Shown here piece after piece: positions 12,416 to 24,352 of a DNA stretch of 64,000 nt. Each line of letters begins with the position of its first letter. Position 1 is the stretch's first letter. The notes under the pieces were generated by a model, which was not told the origin of the DNA, ran no database searches, and saw only the letters and a list, made by a program, of their open reading frames with translations. The position numbers and the translations under genes were made by a program. The stretch covers positions 2,177,501 to 2,241,500 of the forward strand of contig NC_091971.1 in NCBI RefSeq assembly GCF_036711975.1, in the 5' to 3' direction. Origin of the DNA: Onthophagus taurus. Its lineage: Eukaryota > Arthropoda > Insecta > Coleoptera > Scarabaeidae.

Positions 12416-15180
12416 TATTAGGAACTTAAAGTAACTGGATAACCATATTAGAATTCTTATCTCTTTGCCATAGTCAATTGCGCAAAAATAGATTAGTGAA
12501 TAACAAAAACCAGGATCATCCGAATCGGTACACAGGATCATATTATTCATATTAAATCTCTTCCAAATGGAATTTTTATATCCTTCTTGTTTTAATATAA
12601 GAATTATATTATACCCAAATGTTACCAAAAAAATGGCTAAATTCAGCAAAAATTTATTTACTTCACACAACCAGTATAGTTAAATTCTCGTTAAGGTATT
12701 AATTTCGGCAAAAAATAATAAAACCGATAGAGAGAGAAGAAGAGGTGCCAAAATGAATTATTGTATTTTCCACAAAGTTTAGGACCAGACGTGGTGTGCC
12801 CTTTCTATCGATTGCGTTCAGTCTAGTCTGGTTGACCGACTTTTGGTGAGCGCGCCGTTACCGACCGGCGACGAGCTGTTTTTTTTGCGACGCCGTCTCG
12901 ACGCCTCCACCAACGAAAAGCAACGTGGAACATTCAAAATTATTATCAAATAACAGACATCTCTTTATGTATTCCATGGGCGTAAAATTTCTCTTTCTAT
13001 TTACGTGCAGCAGGATGTTGTCGATTTTCTTGTCTGCCGACAATTTTGGATATTGTCGAATATATTTGGTAACTCATTTTATAGTCAAAACATGTAAAAT
13101 ATTGTATTACTATAGCAATGTTGACAAATTGCTTCTACAAGATGTAAAGTAGATATACCTGGAATAATTACAAAAACCATAAGAAATATAATAACACATC
13201 AGATTTACAAAAAATCATTATAGATCATTTCCGAAGAAATTTTCTGCGTGGAATCAGAATCCGAGCTCAGAGGTTATGTACACGAAAAATGACTTTTTTG
13301 GCTACTGTTGAAGTTATCTGCGAGACGTACGATTCTATCTATCTCATCATATAGTACTATCCTTACCCTTCAAAATGCACTCTCGAATGGTCCTGTACGA
13401 TTTTTCCATTATAAGTTATGACCATTTTAAAATGACGTAATGAGTTGGAGCAATACTGTCAGATGTAGAGTTTTGTATTGCATTTAACTCTTTTGCTTGT
13501 GTTTCATCGATCTTGTACCAGATCACCTCTTGTATTGAGCATGCTGCTCATCACGTTGAAGTGACCAGCTTGCATAGATATGGACCATTTTCCCTAATAC
13601 AGTCTACTAGCAAATTATAATTAGCAGCTTTATTATTGCCTAAAAAAACCATTGACAACTTCTTTGAAGCAAATCCAAGCATCTCGGTCATCCCAAATCA
13701 TGACATTTTCAACAATTAAAACGAATTCAACTTCGGAAATGACTTTCAGCTGACCGACAACAAAACCTTGCAGATCTGTGTAATGGGCATATCATAAATG
13801 TTGGCGAACCATTTAGGAGTAAATTAGACGTGCCCAGATTTTTGTTACATTCTGGAAAATTATAAAAAATAAAAGTTGGTTACATTACATCGTAATTATT
13901 GTTAAGCAGTAATTGACAATAATTAGAAACGTTTTAATTCAAGACGCGTGGGAATCTCAAGAACGAAAAAGACAAGGTCATGAATACGCCTGCAATCTGC
14001 TTTTCCCCTCTCTAAAAACAAAAATAATCATAACTCATCAAAATTGAACCTAACGAATATGATTTGTACGAGAATATATAATCATCCAAGTAAAATAAAA
14101 AGAATAAATGTAGAATTATGTTGAGTGAGAAAGTGAGTTACGAATAACAAGTTTCGTTTGTGTATTACATTGTGTTTAATTTATTTTTTTTTCTTGCGAT
14201 TGTTCCTATGGTTGGCATTTGCAGCTTTGGCGTTTCGTTCTGACCTTCCGTGTCATCTACGTATCTAATGGTACGCTCTGGTCGTCACCTTGAATGCCAA
14301 CTGTGGCCATCTCGCGCATAAATTACCTACGATCCAGGCGGAAAATGTTTTGCCCCGGTACTCCATCCTTTTAAACATGCGTTTCTAACACGCAAACGTT
14401 TCGTTCTGGAATTTATAAAAACACCTTCTTCTTTTCTTATTTTAATTTCCTTTTTTATAAAAATTACTTATTTTCAATCATTTATTACCGTTAGTTATAT
14501 GTTGTTGACGTAAAGTGCGATAAATAATATCATAAAAATAAATAAAGGTTGAATTTTCAAGATATTTGTAACTTTAACTAAAATATGCTGCGTATAAAAT
14601 ATTCGTTCTGATAACAATTTTTTATGCATTCTTTATAATTCAAGGGAAAAAGCTAGAAAATACTTCAGGTAAAGATTGTTTCCACCAAGATTAATGTATC
14701 ATCGAATTTATTTATTTTTTAAATTTTTTTGTGCCGTTTCCGAAGTTGTAGACCTTGATGCATCTTGATTTTCTTTTTTGTGGTTTATCATCCTCCTTTT
14801 TTTGCGCTATCCTCGGTGAACCACTCTCCATTTACGGTCACAGTTCTCAAGAATTATCGCAATAACAAATGGGCCTATACATCACCTTAACAGTCGCGCA
14901 CAAACAATAATTTATCGACTGTTTTATCATTACCTTAATTAGTTTTCTTTGATTCTTACCTAAAATTCTTTTCTTTTTCTTCTTTTTATAATATAATAAT
15001 AATAACATTATTTTTCGAAAAATAGTTTCCCAAAATAATAAGACAATACAATATTAGTAACATAAATGCAGTATTATAATATTCCAATAGAAATAAATCA
15101 ATATCAATATGACAAGATGAAAAAATCTATCGTACAAAATATGACTGTGTTAATCATATTTGAGTAATCGCTTTGCCAGA
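12416..15180. other. Intergenic stretch, nothing supported
   Basis: AT-rich sequence with a small GC-rich patch at about 12780-12925 (CGCGCCGTTACCGACCGGCG) that could be an untranslated first exon or promoter. I could attach no gene to it. Short open frames across the patch are not convincing. Confidence 0.4.
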
Positions 15181-15184
15181 TTTG

Positions 15185-15540
15185 AATTAACTGTTTACAT
15201 GTTCTCGCTTGTCTATGGATGGGTTGGGATTGGTTGTGGATTAGATGGGTTCCATTAGGTTTGTGTGAAATGAATCTGGAATTGGCTTAGGGTTGGGTTA
15301 GATTGGGTTTGGGTCACGTTTGTGTGAAATTGATGAGGAATATATTTTAATTGGCTTAGGATTCGATTAGGAGGTGTGGTTTACATATTTACTGCCTCAC
15401 TTGCTTGGGGATGGGTTGGGTTGGGTCAGGTTTGTGTGGAATGAGTATGGATGATTTGGAATTGCCGTAGATTTGGGTTAGGAGGTGTGGTTTACATATT
15501 TATTGCCTCATCTATTGTGGATCATGTAAGTCATGAGAAA
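15185..15540. repeat. Tandem GT-rich repeat, about three units
   Basis: About three imperfect units contain GGATGGGTTGGGTTGGGTCA, TTTGTGTGGAATG and TTAGGAGGTGTGGTTTACAT. The same sequence recurs at about 20395-20530, so the unit is dispersed. The composition (G and T on one strand) differs strongly from the surroundings. Confidence 0.75.
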
Positions 15541-15769
15541 CTAAATAGAAAAGAAAGAAACACGACAGAATTATATCAACACTATCCCATAGCAAAAACA
15601 GAATGAAGAAGTAAATATTCTAAAAAAAGACGCTAAATAAAAGCCGTATTATTTATAAAAGAAGACCAAATTATCCCAAAAAGGTGACATATTATGGAAG
15701 ATGGCATAAATAAGGGAAAAAAATTGACAGATGCTCAGAGAGAACGATGCTAAGTCTAAACTAAATATA

Positions 15770-15890
15770 GAGATATCTAAAAGATATCTAAAAAAGATAT
15801 CTAAAAGATATCTAAAAAAGATATCTAAAAGATATCTAAAAAAGATATCTAAAAGATATCTAAAAAAGATATCTAAAAGATATCTATGGA
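15770..15890. repeat. Tandem array of the palindrome AGATATCT
   Basis: Ten copies of AGATATCT are separated mostly by alternating spacers of four and six A residues, giving a 24-bp higher-order unit. One plus-strand frame is open and reads a KISKRYLK repeat, but this looks like a consequence of the 24-bp period rather than a gene. Confidence 0.88.
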
Positions 15891-16369
15891 TTATTACGAA
15901 TATGAAGGATTTTTAATTCTTCCCAGACAGCTATCTAAGCATTTCTTGGTATTTCCAGGAGATTTTCAAAACATTTCAACGGATTTTCAAGTATACCATA
16001 AAAATTTCTCAGAATACTTAAGATTATCTAGGATTTTGCAGAGATTTCTACAGAATTTCAAGTTTATAGAAGATTTTATAATAATTTCCAAACATATCTA
16101 GGGATTTTGAAACGATTTCCAAACATTTGTATATACTACTAGATATTTCTAAAAATTTTAAGGAATTTAGACATATTTTCAAAGCTATCCAGGGATTATT
16201 ACGAATACCGAGGATTTTTAATTCTTCCCAGACACGCATATGCATTTCTTAGTATTTCTAGGAAATTTCCAAAAATTTTTATATACAACTAGGTATTTAG
16301 GCACATTTTCAAAGATATCCAGCGATTTTTACGGATAACTAAAGATTTTTGTAGTATTTCCAGAAGATT
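15891..16369. repeat. Degenerate AT-rich array flanking the LINE
   Basis: Words such as GATTTTCAAA, ATTTCCA and TTCTTCCCAGACA recur irregularly. One longer block is seen at about 15905-15965 and again at about 16206-16270. The phrase AAGATTATCTAGGATTTTG at about 16018 reappears at about 17875, on the other side of the LINE fragment. Confidence 0.6.
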
Positions 16370-17482
16370 TCAAAAGCCTTCGACTCTGTCGATTACGATC
16401 TTCTTCTTTCTATACTTTCATCTATTGGTTTTTCTTCCTCGAGTCTTTCATGGTTTCATTCATATCTTTCGCATCGCACGCTGTGTGTCCGTGCCAATTC
16501 AACCTTTTCCAACCGCTTTGAGCTTTCTTGTGGTGTGCTCCAGGGCAGTGTTCTCGGTCCGTTGCTGTTTTCTATCTTCATTGATAGTGTCACCAAGGTT
16601 ATTTCTTCAAATTTTCATCTTTACGCGGATGACCTGCAGATCTATACCGATACAACAGTTGATGACTTTCCTCAAGCTATTGAGCGAATTAATAATGATC
16701 TTGCGAGAGTGCTTGAGTGGTCTAAACTATACGGTTTGAAGCTCAATGCTAATAAGACCCAAGCCATAATATTTGGTACAAATCCTCTACGGGGCAGGGT
16801 GGCTACTTTTGCTAACTCGCAACTTCTACTTGGTGACACCGTCATTAAATTTTCGGATGTAATTAAGAATCTTGGAGTTATGATGGACTCTGCACTGTCT
16901 TGGCGCCCTCAGGTTCAGGCGATTTGTAACAGGGTTTACTCTTGTTTCCACTCCCTCCGTAAGTTTAAGTGTTTTCTTCCACCTTAAGTTCGACGCAACC
17001 TCTGTTATTCGCTGATTTTTCCACATCTTGATTATGCAGATACGGTTTGTACTGACCTGTCGATATCTTTGTGTAATAAACTCCAGAGATTACAAAATAA
17101 TTGCATACGTTTTATATTCGATCTTGGGAAATATTGTCATATTACTCCTTACCGCAATAACTTACGTTTGCTTACTTACGTAAACCGTCGGTCCTTCCGT
17201 GTGTTAACAAGTCTCTATAAGATTATTAAGACTCAGCGTCCACAGTACTTATTTAATAATTTTAAATTCTTATCATCACACGAGCGTCCCACTCGTTCGC
17301 AATCGGACTTAATTCTTCTATTCCCAATACATCATACGAATTTGTACCACAGGTCATTTACGCTGTACGCCATATCCCTCTGGAATGGTCTCCCCATGGA
17401 TATTAGAAACGCTCCAACCCTGTCATCTTTCAACACTTGTCTTACACATTTCCTCTTCTCCCGTCAAATTGCGATCTTGTAA
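16370..17482 (+). pseudogene. LINE reverse transcriptase, 3' half, one premature stop
   Basis: A single reading frame runs from SKAFDSVDYDLL (motif A of reverse transcriptase) through GVLQGSVLGPLLF and YADDLQIY (catalytic motif C). It then passes into a C-terminal region with LQRLQNNCIRF and SLWNGLPMDIR, typical of CR1/Jockey-group non-LTR elements. The frame is broken once, by TAA at 16985-16987, and is otherwise open to the natural-looking stop at 17480. The endonuclease and N-terminal half of the RT are absent. A single stop and no frameshift suggest a fairly recent insertion. The clade is my judgement. Confidence 0.88.
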
Positions 17483-17760
17483 TATTTTACTTCCTTTTCT
17501 TCTTTTCTACTTTCTTGCCTATGTTCCTTATTCACCTTCTTTCTTTTCTGCTTTGTTACTCTGTGCATTTCTTACACTTTTCTTCCCTCCTTTTTGTTGT
17601 GTTTTTTTTTTCTTTTTCGCTTTTGGCTAATTATGCGTGCCTTAATTACTTACTATTCTGTATATCTGGTGGTATCATTGTAATATAGTTTAGACTGGGT
17701 CGATTGGAAGATATCGTCTTTGGCGATAAATCGTTCCGTTTGTCAGAATTGAATTTATGA
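16370..17760 (+). mobile_element. 5'-truncated non-LTR retrotransposon
   Basis: The fragment begins inside the reverse transcriptase domain and runs through the C-terminal region and a 3' untranslated part. The 3' boundary is not sharp, and I see no clear poly(A) tail or target duplication. Base composition is more GC-rich than the flanks. The truncated 5' end is typical of LINE insertion. Related AT-rich repeat on both sides suggests that it landed inside that array. Confidence 0.8.
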
Positions 17761-17924
17761 TTTGTTTTCCACTGTCACTGTCAAGGTTATAATCAACTTT
17801 GCTTTTTTTTTTCTTGTTACACTACCGCCGCTAATATAGGATAATTATAATTTCAACTGATTTTTCAATTCCTAAGATTATCTAGGATTTTGAAGAAAAC
17901 TTTAAAAAATTGTTATTTTACTTA

Positions 17925-18150
17925 ATATTGAAAGTACTGGAAGTCGATAAACTACTTGGAGTAAACAAATAGTTCTTCAAGTACTTCTTATGTCAAACAA
18001 ATAACAAGTATCCAGTACATTTTAAGCTAAATACTGAAAGTACAAGTATTAAGTATCTACAATTTGAAAGTACTGGCAGTAAACTACTTAAAGTAAACAA
18101 GTACTGAATACTTTACTTGCAGTACATTTTTACTGCAAGTAGCTCAACTC
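17925..18150. repeat. AAGTACT-rich repeat
   Basis: Many copies of AAGTACT/AGTACTT-type words in both orientations. One longer phrase (GAAAGTACTGG...AGT...AAACTACTT) occurs at about 17929 and again at about 18064. No coding potential is seen. It may be a decayed MITE. Confidence 0.5.
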
Positions 18151-21100
18151 TGTGTGCTAAAGTACAAAATTATGACAATGATAGCCAAAAGCAAAAAATA
18201 TATGGTTTTTGATACCACAACATACCACGTAGAATCATCTGGTGTGTTGAAAGTACAATCCCATTCTTCTTTAGTTAGAGTTGTTAAGCTGTTTTTTACT
18301 TAAAAAACTCTATAAAATTCCCAAAGAAAGCGTGTACTTTGAGTGTTTTTATTTATACTTCGGGCAGCCGAAGTCTTCGAAGTCGATTAACTATGCATAA
18401 AGAGGAAGTTGAAGGTTTATTGTATGAACCTTATGGGAGACAGTCCCAAAATTTAAAAAACCAGTTTTCCATCGCCTTTTATTCTTAATTAACGTATTTA
18501 CATGTAGTTAAATTCAAGATTTGTTATAACGGTCTCCTTGTATATTTCTTTTGTGCCACACAATTTGTTTTCTCCTCGTACTCAAAAACTGGTTCCTTTT
18601 AGAAAAATCACCCGTTCTGGTTTTCATGTGAATTTTACATTTTTATAAATTCCTTGCACGTGCTTATACGAGCGAATCGGAAACGACCCTCTTCCACATC
18701 GTCAAGAGACGAAAATCCCTTCCGTCCTTCGACTTCGTTAAACCCCCCTCTTTAGCTATTGACCCAGTTGCAGCGCGTCAACGTGCACTTTATCGACTAT
18801 TCCGGTGCTTTGCGTGTCCTTGACCCGTGTGCTGCCTCTCTGTGTGGATGAAATTGTCCATGTCAAGGTCTTCCGGAATGACAAGAAAACATGCATCCTT
18901 ATTTTCAAAAATTGAGTTGTATATTTAAATCTTTCAATTAATTTATTAAATTGTGATAACGATGTGTTTTAGTTTTGAATACCTTGATGAACCAATTTAA
19001 ATGTTGAAGGTCAGACAGATGATCGTTTAAGTTAATTGGTACTTTAGTGAAAATGTAATTTGAATATTTAACCAAAGAAGGTAAAGGAAAAGAACTGATG
19101 ATCTGACGGGTTAATCATGGTTATAATCGAATTTTAATGGCTCACCAGGAAACTGCAAGGAGAATGAGAAGAATTGGAGTGGAAGGGCTACTCCACGAGC
19201 ACAAAAAAAAAATTGCCAAAGAAACAATGCATCATCTCTAAATACCAGCTGTCCTTGGAACGTTGCAAAAAAAGAATATCGCGTACGAATGCAACGAAGG
19301 GAATGAGAAAAACCCCTCTCTCCACATCCGTACTCAGATGACCTTCAAATCTCAACTTCCGACAGCGAAGCGGCCGACCATTTTCAAAACAAGACCCCCC
19401 TAAAAAGCACGTCTGGCAGGATATCTACGAATAGAAATGTATAAGACAGGAAATGCAATTTGGAAGCGAAAAAAATTGCCACAAATCATTAACTAAAAAT
19501 AAAACAAAAAATTTGTAATAACAATAATTAAAAAAAATCAAATAATTTCAAGATGATTTTAAAGTTCTTGAATGCTAAAATTAAACGAACATAATAAAGT
19601 AACCTTGAGTCTCGTCCTAAACGAAACGGGTTCGCTCACTAAAGTTACGATTTATTCTCTTTGCGAAACTTAAAATATAACTATTTTTAGTAATTTTAAT
19701 GAAACCTTAATATGCAAATAAAAATCTGAATGTTTCAAATTCCTTTTAGATGAAAATCTCTAATATAACACCTACGTGAAAATTTCATTCGTCAGGACGA
19801 GGTGTGGCAGAAATATAAGGATGCGCAGTTGGTGAATAAACAAACGCACCGACCGGGTTTAGTCCCGAAAATAATCTACCTCATGACCTTCCCCAATGAG
19901 AAATTCCAGTTTAAAACAAAAATATTGGTGCAGATGGCACCGCGAGGTCTCGTAAATCAAATAGATTTTAATAAATCGCCTTGTTTAAAAAAAACTGTCC
20001 AACGATTTTACTTTTCGTAGTTGGAAAATATGCGGAGTTTGCAGTTTAAAATTCAGGTCAAACTCAATTTTTGCATAACCAGCTTTTTCATGTGTAAACA
20101 TTAGCAAATTTCTTAATAAAATTAATTGGAGCGGTATAATGACGTAATTATAGTTTATGGTCTTTTTAGATGTTCTGCGTCCCAATTATCATGAATGATA
20201 TTTATCACCTTCGAAGTTAGCTGCTCTAAGAGATTATTTCTTTGGATATAAGACATTTTGCACATCATTGTAACTTATCGTAACTTGTCTAACGACGTCG
20301 GACTTTAAAACAGTATCCTGTTGAATAATATGATGTTTAATTTATGCGTTAAATTAATTTTTCTCTCAAAAATGGAAACATATTTCGCCGCTTGACATCA
20401 TGAGGATGATCTGGAATTGGCTCAGGGTTAGGTTAGGAGGTGTGGTTTATATATTTACTGCCTCATCTGCTTATGGATGGGTTGGGTCAGGTTTGTGTGG
20501 AATGGATGTGGATGATCTGGAATTACAGAATTCTTGAACCAAAACATGCCTATTGTCTTCACCTGGTTTTTGTCTCAATGCCAAAGTATGGTTTTCTTTT
20601 TATATTTTCTGATATCTCTTCTTATTGCTTTAGATACTTGTTCATTTCTCTGATCTCTTCATTTGTGGTTGTTCTGTAGCTTTTCTTGCTTCTTCTATCC
20701 TGTATCAGTAGTGTAGTTATTCCACTGATTTTTCCGTCCTTTTATGTTTAGGGCAGTATTTTTCCTGACTTTTTGTTATAGCTGTGACTATAACGTTAAT
20801 AATAATATACAATAATGCGTGAAAGTTTTGTCAAATCATGTCATCGATTTTATAAATTCGAATTTAAATATAAAACTTACCAGTGACACCTGTAGGTAAA
20901 CACACGAAGTTGCATGAAAGAAAACAGATACCTGTTTGCTTAACCTCAAAAAAATTCACTTTATAACAAAGAATAACGTTTTTTTAAATTCTACAATAAA
21001 AACAACAAAGATTATTATTATCAAATATTTAAATGGAATGAAATAACGATTTTTAAATAAAATTTCGAATAAAATTGGAATTATTATTGTTTGAATGATA

Positions 21101-21841
21101 AAGTTAGGTTATGATGAAAATTAAGTTTTGTAAATAGCGGGGAAAGGAATGATATTAAGGTTAGAAAACGGTAATAAAAGTCGATTAAGTTAAGGGAATC
21201 CTGTGCGATTTGTTGAGAGAAATGCGGTCAGTGAACCAAATAACTCGACCCTGACTTTGCCATTGCCCTTTCCGAACTAGCCCACCGCAAAATTACCATG
21301 TTCTCGTCTATTAATAACATAAAACTACCCACGTACCTCTGTCCGTCGATTCCATGGTTCATCCGTCGACGTTCGCGACGGGTCCCCCTCGATGAAACGC
21401 GAGAAAACTCACCGTAAATCACAAAATATTATTTTAACCGTTCGCCGATCACTTTCCTTATAGTAAACATGGCCGCACTTGTGCATCGACTCTCTACTAC
21501 ATACATATACACGCGCACACACAGAGAAAGAAACTACTACCACAGAACGGAGCTGTGACCCGCTAAGCAAAAAAAAATAAAGAGTACAAAATTTAGTGCG
21601 AAAAAATGAACGGGGTACCACTTTTAGAAACTCCGTTATGTGACGCAATCGGTCGTTTACTTTTAAAACTTGCGGCTTTTTGTGATCGAATAAATATACG
21701 GCGAAAATCTCTGTTTACATAACGTTTTACCACTAGAGCCATTTGACACATTTTCTACCAGATGGCGCTGATAAAAACATAACAAATTAAAATAATTAAA
21801 ATAACAATTAAAAAATGGTTTATTTCAATAAACAAATTCCT
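18151..21841. other. Intergenic stretch with one dispersed repeat copy
   Basis: No gene was supported. Positions 20395-20530 repeat the GT-rich unit of 15185-15540. A GC-richer segment at about 21180-21660 could be promoter or leader sequence for an unseen gene, but the open frames across it are not convincing. Confidence 0.4.
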
Positions 21842-22286
21842 TTAATCATTTATTTTAATTTTATCAATGCGACTATCTAAAGAACTAGCTTCATGTTGTA
21901 CCAAGTTGAGCAACGTTTGAGAACTATCTAAAATCTGAGATTAAAATTTATATAAACCATTAAAACGTTGTAAATTTTACCTTTTTAAAACCATTTTCTG
22001 CGTCTTTTATCATTCTATCGTAATTATCTCTAATATCCCTGTGATTATTTAGATTTGTATTCACAACATGAAGTTTATCCTGTAAAGCTTTTATATTCTT
22101 TTCTAAAATATTCTTATTATTTTCTTCACCATCGATAATCGTTTGTAATTTCTCCCTTTTTAATCTTAAATCTTCTAAACCTAAACAAAAAAAGGAATGT
22201 TGAGATTACTTATTTTGTTAACACAATTAATTACATTTAACTAGTTCTTGATTATAAGTTTGAAGAGCAGCTCCGTGTTCTGACAT
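21842..22286 (-). CDS. Ssna1: SSNA1/NA14 (DIP13) coiled-coil centriolar protein
   Basis: Three exons: 22235-22286, 21981-22180 and 21842-21934, joined in frame to 114 residues plus stop. Human SSNA1 is about 119. The N-terminus, MSEHGAALQTYNQELVKC, matches the family signature GAALQ.YN.ELVKC. A long coiled coil follows, and the C-terminal exon begins ILDSSQTLLNLVQ, also a family hallmark. Known members are self-assembling microtubule-associated fibrils at centrioles and basal bodies. Donors are T|gtaatt and AAG|gtaaaa; acceptors are TTGTTTAG and AATCTCAG. A TTTATT on the plus strand at about 21821 gives AATAAA for polyadenylation just after the stop. Each exon is short, so it is easily missed. 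Confidence 0.93.
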
Positions 22287-22525
22287 ATTTATTGTTATTA
22301 TCACAGTTATTACAAAAAATTATTTCAATAATTAATATTGTAGTATTGTTCTATATAATTTATGGACCACATTTATAGTGATTTTTGTACAATGTACACA
22401 ATCGTGAAGTTAGTTACTATTTATGTCGATAAAACAGGGTGTTTTGTATATTAATTGGCGCTATGTATGAATTGTGAACAGAATGGATTTTTTTTTAATT
22501 AAAGTCTTAAACTTTAAAGTTTTTA

Positions 22526-22720
22526 TTAAATGTAGTCTTTAACTATTCGACCTTGGATCTTTCGGACTACAGGTTCTAATTTCAAAGTCAAGGTTTTTTG
22601 AAAACTTTTAAAATTCAAATCTTGTGTTGCAAATGATTGTTTAAAAAGCTTTGATGATATCATGATATCGTTAGTTGGTTTAAAAGTATTATTTCTAGTC
22701 AATAAGAATCCTCCTTGCAT
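22526..22720 (-). CDS. Hypothetical 64-residue small protein
   Basis: A short intact frame begins MQGGFLLTRNNTFKP with a reasonable start context (TTCAAAATG). It ends in TAA overlapping an AATAAA hexamer, an arrangement seen in compact real genes. It is basic, with no membrane segment or motif that I recognise. It lies about 240 bp upstream of SSNA1 on the same strand. I found no upstream exon that joins it in frame. It could be chance. Confidence 0.3.
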   Translation of the reverse strand: MQGGFLLTRNNTFKPTNDIMISSKLFKQSFATQDLNFKSFQKTLTLKLEPVVRKIQGRIVKDYI

Positions 22721-23177
22721 TTTGAAGTTTTCATCATGTCGGTGAGGTCGTGGTGCAGATTATTCTTTGCATCTTTTACATATCTTGGGATGGGATGCTG
22801 AGAGTTTTAGTTCTTATTCCATATTCCAAGTGGATATGGAATCATCTTTAACCTCGTATACACTGGGTAATCCCCTGCAAATGAATCTAGCAATTCATCT
22901 ATCAATCTATAGCAATTATGATGAATTTAAATCATTAAATCACGTGTTATCACTATTATGTATACATCTATTAAGATAGTAAGCATGAGAGGAAACGGAT
23001 AAAATAAAGTATTTTTAATTAAATCACACTATTTGTGAAAATCAAATATGTATGTATTGATGTTGATTTTATTTCTCTATGGTGATGTTTGCATATAAAC
23101 AAAATATTGCAAATAAACAGGTACAGGACAGTAATACAACGCGGTACAGGACGGTATAGGATTTCGTGCTGAACGCG
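22721..23177. other. Intergenic interval with the probable SAP-gene promoter
   Basis: AT-rich interval between the minus-strand small frame and the plus-strand SAP gene. The last 80 bases before the SAP-gene ATG have repeated GGTACAGGAC words (about 23120-23155) and may be the 5' leader. No separate gene is seen. Confidence 0.35.
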
Positions 23178-23769
23178 ATGGTGAGTGTATTTTGTCAATT
23201 CATCATGCACACTGATGCACACAAATCATGCAGTAATTTTTTGTGTTGTCAAATAATTTTTTATTTTCCCCTGTTTTTGGGTAGCCCCCAACTAAAGATA
23301 GTAAAAAAAATTTAGATGTTGAGAATTGTGATAAAGAACCAAAAGAAATCGTAGGTCAAAATCAGCAGGAATGCGAAACTGATACTGAAGAGAAACCATT
23401 ACAAATCGATACGGAAAATGAAATCGCGATTACAAAAAATGAAAATGAAACTAGTTTGAAGGAAAGTCAAGCTGCGAATAGTAAAAGAACTGGTGATTTA
23501 ATTGGAGTAAGATTTGCGTATTTTAATTTTGAGTTTAATAATTAATTTTTTTTTAGAATGTGACCCCAGCTAAAAAAGCTCGACCGAAACCTAAACCGGT
23601 TAAAATAGAAAATATGAAAGAATACGTTGATAATAATACTATTGAAAAACTTACAACAACGACTTTGTTTCATTGGTTGAAAGAAAGAAATTTACACTGT
23701 TCTACGAGAGATAAGAAAGCAGATTTAATACAAAAAATTAAAAATCAATTTGTTACCACAAGTTCGTAA
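23178..23769 (+). CDS. Small SAP-domain protein
   Basis: Three coding pieces: ATG alone at 23178-23180 followed directly by gtgagt; 23285-23506; and 23557-23769. Together they encode 145 residues. The first half is acidic and Lys/Glu-rich with no predicted fold. Next comes a basic linker, AKKARPKPKPVK. The C-terminal 40 residues fit a SAP module (helix-turn-helix DNA-binding motif): NNTIEKLTTTTLFHWLKERN, then a basic turn, then KKADLIQKIKNQF. SAP proteins are nuclear chromatin or DNA-repair factors, but this one has no other domain, so its role is unknown. AATAAA lies at about 23827, some 57 nt past the stop. It converges with cnn. Confidence 0.75.
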
Positions 23770-24352
23770 ATTATTATTTTAAATATCAGTTTAAGAAATA
23801 ATTCATAACCCTTGTTACTTTTTATGAATAAAAGGTTAATAAAACCCAATTTGTAAAACAGTTTATGTATTTTGGAAAAAATGGTTCAACATTATGTACA
23901 AGACTTTTTAATTTATACACATGAACACTTACAAAACTATTATGTTATTTTTCGATCAACATTTTGCAATCTAATACTTTAAAAAACTTAAAAATCTTAA
24001 CACGGGTCATTTAATTTCCACAGTTTTTTTGTACATTCTTTGTATTCGAGAACAAAACAAAAATAAATGCAACTTTACTCTTTCATTCAAATAAATTCAC
24101 CTTCACAAACAGGAATGTACTCCTAAATCAGTCATAAAAAAGTGGATTAAATAATAGAGATATGCTTCCGTTTTTTTTTTATAAATAATATTTAAATCTA
24201 ATTAACTCGAGCAAATTTACGTTTACCAAAAAAATTTTTTTAATCACCTATCTTTGTACAGCATAAAAAAGTCGTAAGCTAAAATAATAATGGACTAAAC
24301 AAATATATACATAAAAAAAGGAAACAAAAAATTCCGGACAATACTATTTTTG

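Noticed and set aside
12858..13152. Overlapping short frames around a GC-rich patch
   Set aside because: No similarity recognised; the composition patch may be a promoter or leader, but coding is not supported.
15731..15916. Repeat protein reading KISKRYLK
   Set aside because: Produced by the 24-bp period of the AGATATCT array; no start context, splice sites or neighbours support it.
19802..20020. 72-codon plus-strand frame
   Set aside because: Not recognisable, AT-rich toward the end, no supporting signals.
21228..21648. Two short minus-strand frames in a GC-richer segment upstream of SSNA1's 3' end
   Set aside because: No motif and no in-phase splicing; likely chance.
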